Shown here: positions 46,942 through 59,400 of the stretch, piece after piece
How the letters are laid out: the number at the start of each line of letters is the position of its first letter
Position numbering within the stretch: the first letter of the stretch is position 1
Source: an uncultured Alphaproteobacteria bacterium
GTDB taxonomy: Bacteria; Pseudomonadota; Alphaproteobacteria; HIMB59; GCA-002718135
Assembly: GCA_902628835.1 (NCBI GenBank)
Contig: CACOPD010000005.1
Span: forward strand, 23,761-87,760
Reading direction: 5' to 3'
Length of the DNA: 64,000 nucleotides
Position numbers and translations under genes: made by a program
Notes under the pieces: generated by a model
The model's database searches: none
What the model was told of the DNA's origin: nothing
What the model saw: only the letters and a program-made list of their open reading frames with translations

Positions 46942-47531
46942 TGTCAGACAAATTAAAGTTTATTGAAACAAGCAAACTTCCAACAGATATTGGGGAGTTC
47001 ACTGTACATGCCTTTACAGATGAAAATGAATCTAAAGATCATTTAGCAATATGTATGGGTGACTTACTTACTGATGAGCCAGTTTTATCAAGAATTCATT
47101 CACAATGTATTACAGGCGAATCTTTTTTTAGTATGAGATGTGATTGTAGATTCCAACTAACTGAATCATTAAAACAAATTGCCCAGAATGGAAGAGGGGT
47201 GATTTTTTATCTTCAACAAGAAGGAAGAGGTATTGGTCTTTCAAATAAAATTAAGGCATACAGTTTGCAAGACAAGGGACTAGATACCGTTGAAGCTAAT
47301 CATCAATTAGGTTTCAAAGATGATGAGAGGACATATGAAAATATTGCTGGAATGGTAAAATATTTAGCAATCAAAAAACTAGATTTGATGACTAATAACC
47401 CAAAAAAAATAAAAGCGCTTGAAGATATGGGTATCAAAGTGAACCAAAGAGTCCCTATTTTCTCAGACACAAATAAGTATAATGAAAAATATATCTCAAC
47501 TAAGAAAAGTAAACTTGGTCATTTAATCTAA
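46941..47531 (+). CDS. ribA: GTP cyclohydrolase II
   Basis: A 196-residue monofunctional RibA, without the RibB domain fused in many bacteria. Zinc ligands: RIHSQCITGESF and MRCDCRFQL near residues 49-70. The substrate region YLQQEGRGIGLSNKI near 90-104, and LMTNNPKKI near 147-155, are intact. It makes the pyrimidine precursor of riboflavin. Followed directly by a GTG-started cupin gene. Confidence 0.95.
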   Translation: MSDKLKFIETSKLPTDIGEFTVHAFTDENESKDHLAICMGDLLTDEPVLSRIHSQCITGESFFSMRCDCRFQLTESLKQIAQNGRGVIFYLQQEGRGIGLSNKIKAYSLQDKGLDTVEANHQLGFKDDERTYENIAGMVKYLAIKKLDLMTNNPKKIKALEDMGIKVNQRVPIFSDTNKYNEKYISTKKSKLGHLI

Positions 47532-47936
47532 GTGGAAGCAGATAATTTAATAAAAAAACTTAATATGATTGGTCACCCTGAAGGGGGGCATTATGTTGAA
47601 AATTTTAAGAACGATAATGTTAGTCAAATTTATTACTTATTAAAAAAAGATGAAAAATCACATTGGCATCGATTAACTAAAAATGAAATATTACATTTTT
47701 ATTCTGGAAATCCTCTTGAAGTTTTCACATCAAGTGATGGAGTTAATTATGAAGTTTTTTCATTAGGATCAGATAATAATTATATTCATACAGTGAAGGC
47801 AAATACTTGGTTTGCTATGAGATCTTCTGGCTCTTATAGTCTGATTGGATGCACTGTTGCACCTGCATTCAATTTTAATGATTTTGAACTTGCACCTAAG
47901 ACCTGGAAACCCAAAAATTTCAATATTGAGTTATAA
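47532..47936 (+). CDS. DUF985 cupin protein
   Basis: A 134-residue cupin of the DUF985 family. The conserved opening is LNMIGHPEGGHYVE near residues 10-23, and HWHRLTKNEILHFYSGNPLEV near 46-66 carries the cupin motif (HWHR, EILH). The start is GTG directly after the ribA stop (TAAGTG); a downstream ATG would remove the first residues only. Substrate unknown. Last gene of the cysS operon. Confidence 0.87.
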   Translation: MEADNLIKKLNMIGHPEGGHYVENFKNDNVSQIYYLLKKDEKSHWHRLTKNEILHFYSGNPLEVFTSSDGVNYEVFSLGSDNNYIHTVKANTWFAMRSSGSYSLIGCTVAPAFNFNDFELAPKTWKPKNFNIEL

Positions 47937-47995
47937 TTTCACTTTTCTTTAATTTAAATTCTTTATATATTAAAAATAATTAACGGAGGTTCTAA

Positions 47996-50131
<2,136 letters not shown>

Positions 50132-50148
50132 AAACTATTTAAATATTC

Positions 50149-50178
50149 AAAAGTGGAACTTAACGTTCCACTTTTTTT
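50149..50178. terminator. Bidirectional terminator between katG and the SnoaL-like gene
   Basis: An 11-bp perfect stem (AAAAGTGGAAC / GTTCCACTTTT) with a 5-base loop and a run of seven T on the plus strand; on the minus strand the A-rich 5' side supplies the U-run. It lies 18 bases after katG and touches the 3' end of the convergent gene. A classic intrinsic terminator. Confidence 0.9.
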
Positions 50179-50497
50179 ATTTTGGCATATTAGTTGCACC
50201 AGTTTCTAGTGAAATTATTTTACCATCTTTGTATTTGTATACTGCCATTACGGCCTGTGTGTTTCCATCTTTAAAGGTAACAAAGGAATGATGTATTCCA
50301 ATTTCATCATTTTCGTAAACAATTCTAGACTTATCATCATTAATGTCATCACTCATAGCCCAACCTATAACGTCGGACTTTGATAAAACATTACCACTAG
50401 AATGCATTGTAAATTTAAAATCATCATGGATAATTTCGTTCATTCCTGCTTCATCTTTTTCATTAAACACTTTCATATATTTTTCTAATATAGACAT
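50177..50497 (-). CDS. SnoaL/NTF2-like small protein
   Basis: A 106-residue protein with the cystatin-like alpha+beta cone layout: an N-terminal helix with YMKVFNEKDEAGMNEIIHDDF, then strands with FTMHSSGNVLSK and a final VMAVYKYKDGKIISLE. The F/Y-rich core and the length fit SnoaL-like proteins of unknown ligand. A GGGAGAT ribosome site lies upstream. It is convergent with katG and shares its terminator. Function not assignable. Confidence 0.75.
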   Translation of the reverse strand: MSILEKYMKVFNEKDEAGMNEIIHDDFKFTMHSSGNVLSKSDVIGWAMSDDINDDKSRIVYENDEIGIHHSFVTFKDGNTQAVMAVYKYKDGKIISLETGATNMPK

Positions 50498-50553
50498 ATT
50501 ATCTCCCGAATTAGTATATTACTTATATAGAAATTTTTCTAAAATAACTTAGT

Positions 50554-51525
50554 TTATCTTTCTTTAATATATGGTTGTCCAATTGCGTTAGGTGCAATTG
50601 CTTTTCCAACAAAACCAGCAAGCAACACAACGGTTAACACATAGGGTAATGCTTGTATTAGTTGGACAGGTATTTCTCCTATGGCAGGTAGCTCAACTCC
50701 TTGTAATCTTATTTGAAGCGCATCGGTAAATCCAAAAAGTAAACAAGCTACTAATGCAGTTTTAGGATGCCACTTTCCAAAAATCATAGCTGCTAATGCT
50801 AAGTATCCTCTTCCAGCCGACATTTCTCTAAAGAAATTAGCATTTACAGCAGTTGATAAATGAGCTCCAGCAAAGGCAATTAAAACACCGTTGATAGCCA
50901 AAGCCTTATATCTCATTGCAAAAACATTTATGCCTGCCGTATCAACAGCACTTGGGTTTTCACCAACTGCTCTTAATCGTAAACCAAAACTAGTTTTAAA
51001 AACAACCCAGAAAACTATTGGAACTGTAAGATATGCTAAGTATACAAAGATATAGTGACCACTTAATATATCGCTATAAATTGTTCCTACTATTGGAACA
51101 TCTCTTAAACTTTCAGCAAAAGGTAAGTTTACTTCTAAAAAACGCTGATCTTCTGTTAGTGTTGGAGTTAACCCAGCTTGTCCGAACCAGGCGGCAGCAA
51201 GAGCAGTGGTTAAACCGATTATTAAAATATTTATCGCAACACATGACACAACTTGATCACCTTTATAAGTAACAGAAGCAAAGCCGTGTAACATAGAAAG
51301 GCTTACACATGCTATAATAGCCAATAATAAACCAAGCCATGGATTTCCTAAAAAGTATGAACCTACTGCAGCCACAAAAGCGGCCATTAGCATTTTACCT
51401 TCTAAACTAAAATCAATAACACCCGATCTCTCTGCAAATATACCTGCCATCGCTGCAAAAACTAATGGTGTTGAAATTCTTAAAGTAGAATTTATTAAAG
51501 ATGCAATATCAGATAAAAATTCCAT
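50554..51525 (-). CDS. Nucleoside ABC transporter permease 2 (BMP-type importer)
   Basis: A 323-residue permease of the branched-chain/nucleoside family with about nine membrane segments. The loop that contacts the ATPase includes LRAVGENPSAVDTAGIN near residues 181-197. It is the last gene of the importer operon and starts at the last base of permease 1. Homologues are NupQ/YufQ-type. Confidence 0.9.
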   Translation of the reverse strand: MEFLSDIASLINSTLRISTPLVFAAMAGIFAERSGVIDFSLEGKMLMAAFVAAVGSYFLGNPWLGLLLAIIACVSLSMLHGFASVTYKGDQVVSCVAINILIIGLTTALAAAWFGQAGLTPTLTEDQRFLEVNLPFAESLRDVPIVGTIYSDILSGHYIFVYLAYLTVPIVFWVVFKTSFGLRLRAVGENPSAVDTAGINVFAMRYKALAINGVLIAFAGAHLSTAVNANFFREMSAGRGYLALAAMIFGKWHPKTALVACLLFGFTDALQIRLQGVELPAIGEIPVQLIQALPYVLTVVLLAGFVGKAIAPNAIGQPYIKER

Positions 51526-52640
51526 TACGCTTTTGCCTTTAAATTTAATCTGTTAACAAAGAAGTTTTCAATTTGTGGTCTAAATAGGTTCTCTAATGCA
51601 CCACTAAATAAAATAATTACACCTTGAACAGCAACAAACATGTACCTGGTAATATTAGGCATATCAAATGTAACCTCTGATCCACCTTGGTATAAAATTC
51701 CAAATAAAAATGCTGCCGGAAAAATTCCTATGGGATGGTTTCTTCCCATCAGAGCAACGGCAATTCCAGTAAAGCCATATCCAGCTGGAAAACCTGCAAC
51801 TATTTTATGATGAACCCCTAATATTTCATTAACGCCTAACAGTCCTGCCAAACCACCAGATATACACATCGCAATAATTATATTTTTATAAGGAGAAATT
51901 CCTGCGTAGATTGCCGCTTGTGTATTGTGACCAACAGCTCTCATTTCATAACCCCATCTTGTTTTCCAAACTAAGAACCAAACAAAAAATGATGCAGCAA
52001 TTGCTAAAAGAAAGGAAATATTTAGTGGTGAATACCTAATCTTAATTCCAAATATACCAGCAAAATCTTCGAAACTTGGAAACCACTGCTCTTCTGGTAA
52101 AGCAACAGTGTGTGGTCCCATTTGTGTTGTATCCCTAATTACATCAACAAGTAGGAAGACCATTAAAGATGCGGCTATAAAGTTAAACATTATTGTCGTT
52201 ATAACTACATGACTTCCTCTCGTTGCTTGAAGATATGCTGGGATAAATGCCCAAGCAGCACCAAAAATAACAGCACCACCAACAGCTAGTAACCATACAA
52301 TTGGGACAGGTAAAAAACTAAAATTTATAGCGACTAAAAAAACACCTAGACCGCCTATATACGCCTGACCTTCGCCTCCAATATTAAAAAGTCTACAATG
52401 AAATGCAACAGCAAATGCTAAACCTGTAAAAATAAAATTTGTTGTATAATAAAGGGTGTAAGCAAAACCCTCTATATACCCAAAGGAACCATAGATTATA
52501 AGCCTTACCGCTTCATAAGGATTTTCGCCTGCAATAAATATGAATAGGCCAGAGACAAACAATGCTAATATTAAGTTAACGAGAGGAACAATGAGATTAG
52601 AAACCCACCAAGGAACCCTGGATTTATCTACTGTTGCCAT
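51525..52640 (-). CDS. Nucleoside ABC transporter permease 1 (BMP-type importer)
   Basis: A 371-residue permease with about nine membrane segments; the cytoplasmic coupling loop is MRAVGHNTQAAIYAGIS near residue 234. The NIGGEGQAYIGG near 86-97 segment is strongly conserved in YufP-type permeases. Its start shares one base with the ATPase stop and its stop shares one base with permease 2. Cognate of the BMP-family binding protein at 54209. Confidence 0.9.
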   Translation of the reverse strand: MATVDKSRVPWWVSNLIVPLVNLILALFVSGLFIFIAGENPYEAVRLIIYGSFGYIEGFAYTLYYTTNFIFTGLAFAVAFHCRLFNIGGEGQAYIGGLGVFLVAINFSFLPVPIVWLLAVGGAVIFGAAWAFIPAYLQATRGSHVVITTIMFNFIAASLMVFLLVDVIRDTTQMGPHTVALPEEQWFPSFEDFAGIFGIKIRYSPLNISFLLAIAASFFVWFLVWKTRWGYEMRAVGHNTQAAIYAGISPYKNIIIAMCISGGLAGLLGVNEILGVHHKIVAGFPAGYGFTGIAVALMGRNHPIGIFPAAFLFGILYQGGSEVTFDMPNITRYMFVAVQGVIILFSGALENLFRPQIENFFVNRLNLKAKA

Positions 52641-54160
52641 TACACAACTCCTGCCATTAATAATCCTAACTCACGATCAGTAACATTTGTATTTTCTTTT
52701 TCACCAACTATCTTTCCATCAAACATAACAACAATTCTATCAGATAATGAAAGCACTTCATCCAATTCAACAGATACTAAAAGTATTGCAGCACCTTTAT
52801 CTCTCATATCTATTAGTCTTTGATGAATAAATTCAATAGCGCCTATGTCTACACCTCTCGTTGGTTGACCAACTAATAATACTTTTGGTTTTTCATTAAG
52901 CTCCCTACTTAAGATTATTTTTTGTTGATTACCGCCTGAGAAATTCGATGTGATTAAATTTGGTGATTGTGGTCTTACATCATACTCTTCCATAATTTTT
53001 TTAGAATGAGAAATTATATCTGTATGATTTAAAATTGATGACTTCGAAAACGGTTGTTGATCATGATAACCAAATATAAGATTTTCATAAGCTTTAAAAT
53101 CTGTAACTAATCCCATTCTTTGTCTGTCTTCAGGAACATGGGCTAAACCTTGTTCTTTCAGTTCTCTTGGATCTAGAAAATTTTGACTATCTGATACTTT
53201 TTTTCCATCTAAATATACTTCACCTGACTCAACTTTTCTAATTCCAGAAAGTGCTTCCAATAATTCTGTTTGACCATTTCCCGTAACACCTGCTAAGCCT
53301 AAAATCTCTCCTGCACGAATTTCTAAATTTACATTCTTGACTCTTGTGACATCTAGATCATCCTTAACGGTAAGATCTTCAACTTTAAAGACAACATCGC
53401 CTGTATTGGCTTCTGTTTTATCAAGTCTTAGTAATACACTCCTACCAACCATCATCTCGGCCAATTGCTCTTTGTTCGTATCCTCAGTTTTAGTATGACC
53501 AACCATTTCCCCTTGGCGCATTACAGATACCTCACTTGTTAGATCCATGATTTCTATTAATTTGTGGGTAATTAAAACAATTGTTTTACCTTCTTCATTA
53601 AGTGAGCGTAGTATTTTGAATAGTTCATCAACTTCTTGAGGTGTTAAAACACCTGTTGGTTCATCAAGTATAAGAATTTCTGCCCCTCTATATAGGGACT
53701 TTAATATTTCAACTCTTTGACGAAACCCAACCGACAGATCTGATATTGTGGAATTAAGATCAATATTTAGTTTGTATGTATCACAAAGATTTTTTAAATC
53801 TTTTTTTGCTTTTTCTAAATTTTTTCCAAATACTAATTCGCCTTCAAATCCCAAAATTATATTTTCGAGAACAGTAAAATTTTCTACCAGCATGAAATGT
53901 TGGTGCACCATGCCAATACCATTAACTATAGAGTCTTTAGGAGATCTTAAATTTATCTCCTTTCCATTTATCTTTATTGTTCCAGAATTTGCTTGATAAA
54001 GACCAAACACGATACTCATTAGCGTGGATTTTCCAGCGCCGTTTTCTCCAATTATTCCGTGGATTGTTCCTTTGTTAATGGTGAGATTAATATCCTTATT
54101 GGCGTGTACATGGCCAAAGGATTTATTTATATTTTTTAATTCTAGGATAGGTGAGACCAT
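52640..54160 (-). CDS. Nucleoside ABC transporter ATPase (two ABC domains)
   Basis: A 506-residue RbsA/YufO-type ATPase with duplicated domains. The first has Walker A GENGAGKST near residue 37, signature LSVGFRQRVEI near 142 and Walker B LILDEPTGVLTP. The second has a changed Walker A, VTGNGQTEL near 292, signature FSGGNQQKII near 408 and VGQPTRGVDIGA; the second site is typically inactive. The start codon and first codons are paired in a 10-bp hairpin with the end of the bmp leader region (54150-54187), which may reduce its translation relative to the binding protein. Confidence 0.92.
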   Translation of the reverse strand: MVSPILELKNINKSFGHVHANKDINLTINKGTIHGIIGENGAGKSTLMSIVFGLYQANSGTIKINGKEINLRSPKDSIVNGIGMVHQHFMLVENFTVLENIILGFEGELVFGKNLEKAKKDLKNLCDTYKLNIDLNSTISDLSVGFRQRVEILKSLYRGAEILILDEPTGVLTPQEVDELFKILRSLNEEGKTIVLITHKLIEIMDLTSEVSVMRQGEMVGHTKTEDTNKEQLAEMMVGRSVLLRLDKTEANTGDVVFKVEDLTVKDDLDVTRVKNVNLEIRAGEILGLAGVTGNGQTELLEALSGIRKVESGEVYLDGKKVSDSQNFLDPRELKEQGLAHVPEDRQRMGLVTDFKAYENLIFGYHDQQPFSKSSILNHTDIISHSKKIMEEYDVRPQSPNLITSNFSGGNQQKIILSRELNEKPKVLLVGQPTRGVDIGAIEFIHQRLIDMRDKGAAILLVSVELDEVLSLSDRIVVMFDGKIVGEKENTNVTDRELGLLMAGVV

Positions 54161-54187
54161 AAATTTATTTAATCTCTTGGTCTCACC
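54150..54187 (-). promoter_or_regulatory. Intercistronic hairpin covering the ATPase start codon
   Basis: A 10-bp perfect stem (GGTGAGACCA / TGGTCTCACC) with an 18-base loop lies between the binding-protein stop and the ATPase. The 3' arm, on the minus strand, contains the ATPase ATG and its next three codons. It can protect the abundant binding-protein mRNA and hold back ATPase translation. No T-run follows, so it is not a simple terminator. Confidence 0.75.
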
Positions 54188-54208
54188 AAATTATTTATAA
54201 AAGTTCTA

Positions 54209-55186
54209 TTACTCTTGTGACCAGTCAGCAACTTCCATTGAACCACTAACAATATCTGCTGCTGCTGCTGCAACTGCTGATTCCATTGCAGAAGTTACCA
54301 TGCCATCTTCAGTAGCATAACCAACCATGCCTTCAGCTAAACCAAGAATGTGAATTCCTGACTCAAAAGTTCCTGCAGCTGTTTTTTCAGCTTGTTCAAA
54401 AATTGTTAGATCTAAACGCTTTAACATAGAAGTAAGCATGTTGCCTGGGTGCATCCAGTTTTGATTTGTATCAACACCAATACCCATAATGCCTGCATCA
54501 GCTGCTGCTTGAAGTACACCTATACCTGTTCCGCCTGCTGCTTGATACACAACATCTGCGCCACCATCAATTTGTGCTTTTGTTAATTCAGCACCTTTTG
54601 TTGGGTTGTTCCATGCCTCTGGTGTTGAACCAGTCATGTTAGCTAAAATGTTAATATCAGGATTTACATAAAGTGCACCTTGCTCATAACCTCCTTGGAA
54701 TTTTCTGATTAGTGGAATGTCCATTCCACCAACAAAACCAATTGTTCCACTTTCAGAAGCCATAGCTGCAATCATACCAACAAGGAATGACCCTTCGTGC
54801 TCTTTGTAACAAGCTTGATAGATGTTGCTTGCTGGATCATCTACCCAACATACATCCACTGCAACAAAGTTTATATCAGGATAATCAGGAGCAACTGCTG
54901 CAACTGCATCAGCTTGAGCAAAACCCATAGCTACGATTAATGATGCGCCTCTGTCTGCAATTTTACGCATACCTTGTTCTATTTGAGTGTTGTTTGAAGC
55001 TTCAAATTCAACCATGCCCCAACCAAGTTCGTTTTTAACTCTTTCAGCAGTATTAAATGCTAATTCGTTAAATGATTTATCAAACTTTCCTCCAGAGTCA
55101 TATACAACTCCAATCTTGTTTGCAAACGCACTTGAAGAGAAGACAAGAGCGAAAGAAACTGAAATAATACTTAAAATTTTCTTCAT
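54209..55186 (-). CDS. BMP-family (PnrA-like) nucleoside-binding protein
   Basis: A 325-residue periplasmic binding protein of the BMP/PnrA family, which binds purine or pyrimidine nucleosides. A signal peptide ends near SSAFA; then GVVYDSGGKFDKSFNELA near residues 26-43, the family opening. QAAGGTGIGVLQAA near 216 and GVDTNQNW near 237 form the ligand site. Preceded by AAGGGGG. In an operon upp-bmp-ATPase-permeases, so uridine or another nucleoside is the likely ligand. Confidence 0.92.
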   Translation of the reverse strand: MKKILSIISVSFALVFSSSAFANKIGVVYDSGGKFDKSFNELAFNTAERVKNELGWGMVEFEASNNTQIEQGMRKIADRGASLIVAMGFAQADAVAAVAPDYPDINFVAVDVCWVDDPASNIYQACYKEHEGSFLVGMIAAMASESGTIGFVGGMDIPLIRKFQGGYEQGALYVNPDINILANMTGSTPEAWNNPTKGAELTKAQIDGGADVVYQAAGGTGIGVLQAAADAGIMGIGVDTNQNWMHPGNMLTSMLKRLDLTIFEQAEKTAAGTFESGIHILGLAEGMVGYATEDGMVTSAMESAVAAAAADIVSGSMEVADWSQE

Positions 55187-55303
55187 ACTAAAAATCCCCC
55201 TTAAATATGAATTATAGATACCTCATTGATAACATTTTATTATTAAAAAAATGAATTAAAAAATGAGATAATGGATAAATAATAAGATTTTTTATGGATA
55301 ACT

Positions 55304-55924
55304 TCAAGTTCCCATGTACCTATCGCCTGCGTCACCTAGGCCCGGTACAATGAACTTATTTTTGTTCAGTTTAGCATCGATATTGCATGTAAATATATGA
55401 ATGCCTTTTTGCTTTTTTTGGATATTTTTAATACCTTCAGGAGCAGCAAGCAAAGATACTAAAAATATATCTTTAATATTAACTCCTTTATTTTTAATAA
55501 GATTGATTGCAGCAATTGATGAATTACCTGTCGCCAACATTGGATCTAATATCAACACTTTTTTATTTTTAACTCTTGGAAGTTTAAACAAATATTCCAC
55601 AGGTTCATAAGTTTGTTCATCACGGTACAAACCTATATGACCTTTTTCAGCTTCAGGTAAAAACTTTGCGAAACCCTCAAGCAGTCCCAAACCAGCTCGT
55701 AAAATTGGCACTAAAATAATAGGTTGACCTAGACCTGTACCACTCATTTTTTTTAGGGGAGTTTCAATAGTTTGTTTTTTAAAAGGAACATATTTTAGAA
55801 CATCTGAAGCAATGAGATAGCTTATCTCATTCATAGTTTGTCTAAAAACAGTATTTGACGTTTTTTTATTTCGCAAAATTGTTAATTTGTATTGAACGAA
55901 TGGTGATTTAATTACTGTAATCAT
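55304..55924 (-). CDS. upp: Uracil phosphoribosyltransferase
   Basis: A 206-residue enzyme that makes UMP from uracil and PRPP. The PRPP-binding ILDPMLATGNSS lies near residues 125-136 and the uracil site in VPGLGDAGDRYMGT near the C-terminus. VPILRAGLGLLEG near 72 is also typical. First gene of the operon that carries the BMP nucleoside importer; it completes pyrimidine salvage together with deoA and cdd at 31764-34298. An ATG two residues from the start of the conserved N-terminal KSPFVQYKL is used. Confidence 0.95.
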   Translation of the reverse strand: MITVIKSPFVQYKLTILRNKKTSNTVFRQTMNEISYLIASDVLKYVPFKKQTIETPLKKMSGTGLGQPIILVPILRAGLGLLEGFAKFLPEAEKGHIGLYRDEQTYEPVEYLFKLPRVKNKKVLILDPMLATGNSSIAAINLIKNKGVNIKDIFLVSLLAAPEGIKNIQKKQKGIHIFTCNIDAKLNKNKFIVPGLGDAGDRYMGT

Positions 55925-55944
55925 AAGAGATTACATATATAGAA

Positions 55945-56445
55945 ATGCCACTAAGAGCAATGCGGTTATCAATTTATTTTTTAACACTAGTGTTTTTGTC
56001 AAGCTGTACAACTATTGAGGTTGGCAGGGAAGTTGTTAAAGTTGGAACAGTTGTAAAAGATAAAGTTGAAGAAACTATTATAAAAAAAGAACCAGAAATT
56101 GTTGAAGATAAAACTATTGTTGAGGAACAACAAATTATCACTGAAGAAAAAAAAGAGGAAAAGACTATAGTTGAAGAGCAACAAAAAATTTCAGAAATTA
56201 ATTTTATGGGAAAACAACTTGCCGAAATAAAACAAAAACTAGGACAACCTAATTTAGCAAGATCTGATGGCTCTGTACATATGATGCGATATGATAGTCG
56301 CTCATGCAGATTATTTATCTTTTTCAATTTAAACTCTAATATTAAGAGAGTAGAATATTTTGAATTTCGAGATTCTTTAGGAGAGCTTATAAATACCAAG
56401 CAATCAATAAAAGAGTGTTACGAAGAATACAACTTTGCTAGCTAA
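55945..56445 (+). CDS. Lipoprotein with charged repeat region
   Basis: A 166-residue outer-membrane-type lipoprotein. The lipobox is LSSC (residues 18-21 if the ATG at 55945 is used; an ATG at 55960 gives a more usual signal). After it comes a Lys/Glu-rich linker with a near-perfect repeat of KTIVEEQQ (about residues 56-63 and 73-80). The C-terminal domain of about 80 residues (IKQKLGQPNLARSDGS) resembles an SmpA/BamE-like fold, in which a helix precedes a Gly-Pro turn. Function unknown. It overlaps the convergent pyc gene by 8 bases. Confidence 0.75.
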   Translation: MPLRAMRLSIYFLTLVFLSSCTTIEVGREVVKVGTVVKDKVEETIIKKEPEIVEDKTIVEEQQIITEEKKEEKTIVEEQQKISEINFMGKQLAEIKQKLGQPNLARSDGSVHMMRYDSRSCRLFIFFNLNSNIKRVEYFEFRDSLGELINTKQSIKECYEEYNFAS

Positions 56446-59400
56446 TCTCAACAAGCAAGTCTTTTGTTTCCACATTATCACCAGATGCAACATTAATTGC
56501 TTTGATGGTTCCACTTTTATCCGCATTAATAGTAGTTTCCATTTTCATGGCTTCGATCACTAGCAACTTATCACCTTTTATTACTTTACTACCTGGTTGA
56601 ACAAATATTTTAGCAACTTGACCTGGCAAAGGAGACCCGACATGATCCAAATTATTATCATCTGCTTTTACTCTTTGTGTTATATTTTTTGAAAATTCTT
56701 TATTTTCTATATCTATTGTTCTTGGTTGTCCGTTAATTTCAAAAAAAACTGAGCACTTTCCATTACTGTTAACTTCACTTTTCGCTAAATATCTTAAGAT
56801 AAGGTTTTTTCCTTTATCAATTTCTATCGTGTATTCTTTATCCTGTTGAGGACCATAGAAAAACAACTCAGTTGACAAAATTGATGTATCACTAAACTCC
56901 TTAAAGTGATCAACATAATCTTTGAAAACTTTAGGGTACATTAGGTATGACGCTAGATGTGTTTGATTAACTTTCATTCCTATTTCATCTTCTAAGTTTT
57001 TGAATTCTTTATCTAAATCAACTGATTCTAAAACTTCCCCTGGTCTTTTTGTTAGGGGTTTTGTATCTCCAAGAACTTTCTTTTGTAATTCTTTTGGAAA
57101 ACCTCCATGTGGTATCCCAATCTCCCCTTTAAAGAACTCAATAACAGAAGCTGGAAAAGAAATTTCTTTTTTTGGATCTAATACATCCTCTTTGGATAAA
57201 TCGTTGGCAATCATATAAAGCGCCATATCGCCTACAATTTTTGAAGAAGGAGTTACTTTAACAATATCACCAAAAAATTGGTTTACCTCTGCATATTTAT
57301 TAGCAACCATTCCCCATTTGTCAGTTGTAATTCCTAATGATCTAGCTTGTTCTTTTAAATTAGTGAACTGTCCGCCTGGCATTTGGTGAAGATAAACGTC
57401 AGAACTTCCACCTTTAAAATCGGTTTCAAATGCATGATAATTTTGACGAACTTGTTCCCAATATAAAGAAAGTGTTCTTATAGCTTCTTCATCAAGTTTT
57501 GGGTCTTGATGATTTTGTTTCATTATAGATACAATTGAGCCAAGCGCAGGTTGTGATGTTAATCCACTCATCGAGTCAATCGCAAGATCAACGATATCTA
57601 CCTTTTCTTCTATTGCAGCAAGAACTGATGCTGACGAAGTACCAGATGTATCGTGAGTATGGAAATGAATTGGAAGATCAGTTGTTTGTTTAATTTCGTG
57701 TACTAATTTTTTTATAGCATTAGGTTTTGCTAATCCTGCCATATCTTTAATGGCGATAATATGTGCTCCTGCTTTTTCTAAGTCTTTAACAAAATCGATA
57801 TAATATTTTAATGTATATTTTTTCTCATTTGGATCAGTTACATCATTTGTATAACAGATAGTTCCTTCACAAATTTTATTTTGATTGCGTACTTCATCAA
57901 TTGCAACACGCATATTATCAATTAGGTTTAATGAATCAAAAACTCGGAATACATCAATTCCAGCTTCTGCTGACTGTTGAATGAAATGTTTAACAACGTT
58001 ATCTGGATAATTTTTATATCCAACAGCGTTAGATCCTCTAAAGAGCATTTGTTTAAGAAGGTTAGGCGCCCTTTTGTTTAATCTTGCTAATCTATCCCAA
58101 GGATCTTCTTTTAAAAAACGCATCGATGTATCAAAAGTTGCACCTCCCCAACATTCTAATGAGAATAAGTTGCTTAGATTTTCACTATAATATTCAGCAA
58201 TGTTAACAAGATCATCAGTTCTCATTCTTGTAGCAAGAAGTGATTGGTGTGCATCACGCATCGTTGTGTCAGTAATTAGGGTGTAGGGTGTTTCTTTTAT
58301 TTTTTTTGCAAACTTTTCTGGACCTAAAGTTTGTAAATCCTTTACATAATTGTTTTTTTCACTTTTAATATTTGAAATGGGAATTTGAACTTCTACAGTT
58401 GAATTACTAGTGACTCTTCCAGATATATCATTGTGTCCATTTACAATTATATTTCCAAGATAAGACACAATTTTAGATGCTCGGTCTTTTTGAGGATTAT
58501 AAGCATAGAGCTCTTTTTTAGTATCAACAAAATTTGTATTGTAGTTTCCTTCAAGAAAATCTTTGTTGTTTATAAGAGACTCAAGAAATACTAAATTTGT
58601 TTTAACACCTCTAATTCTAAATTCTCGCAAAGCTCTATCCATTCTTTTAATACAGTCGTCTTGATGCTTTGCCCAAGTTGTTACTTTTACTAGTAAAGAA
58701 TCATAATACGGTGTGATGATCGAACCAGCAGAAGCATTTGCTGCGTCTAATCTGACTCCAAAACCAGCTGCCGAACGGTAAGTCATTATCTTCCCATAAT
58801 CTGGCATAAAATTATTAAGCGGATCTTCGGTAGTAACTCTACATTGAATAGCAAATCCATTTAGATGAATGTCTTCTTGTTTAGGAAGTGCTGGGTGACT
58901 GCCAATTTTTTCACCTTCTGCAATTTTAATTTGGGCTTTTACAATATCAATACCAGTTACTTCTTCTGTTACTGTATGCTCAACTTGAATTCTTGGGTTA
59001 ACTTCGATAAAATAAAATTCACCAGATTTTTTATCAAACAAAAATTCAACAGTTCCTGCACCAAAATATTTAACTTGTTTTGCAATTTTAATAGCAGCAC
59101 TGCAAATTTCTTCTCGAGTTTTATTTTCAAGAAAATGTGCAGGTGCTCTTTCAATAATCTTTTGATGCCTTCTTTGAAGAGAACAGTCTCTTTCAAAAAG
59201 ATGTAAAATATTTCCATGTCTGTCACCTAAAATTTGAACTTCAATGTGCGCAGCATCTTCTAAAAATTTCTCTATAAATACTTCATCTTTCCCAAAAGCT
59301 TTAAGTGACTCACTTTGAGCAGTTGTAATTTGATCCATTAATTCGTTGCCTGATCTAACAACGCGCATTCCTCGACCACCGCCGCCCCAACTAGCTTTAA

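Noticed and set aside
50528..50541. Dyad TAGAAA-TT-TTTCTA before the SnoaL-like gene as an ICE box
   Set aside because: The spacer is two bases rather than three, so it does not fit the Irr pattern; probably chance in AT-rich sequence.
58865..59206. Open frame on the plus strand inside pyc
   Set aside because: Antisense shadow of the strongly conserved biotin carboxylase coding region; composition is an artefact.
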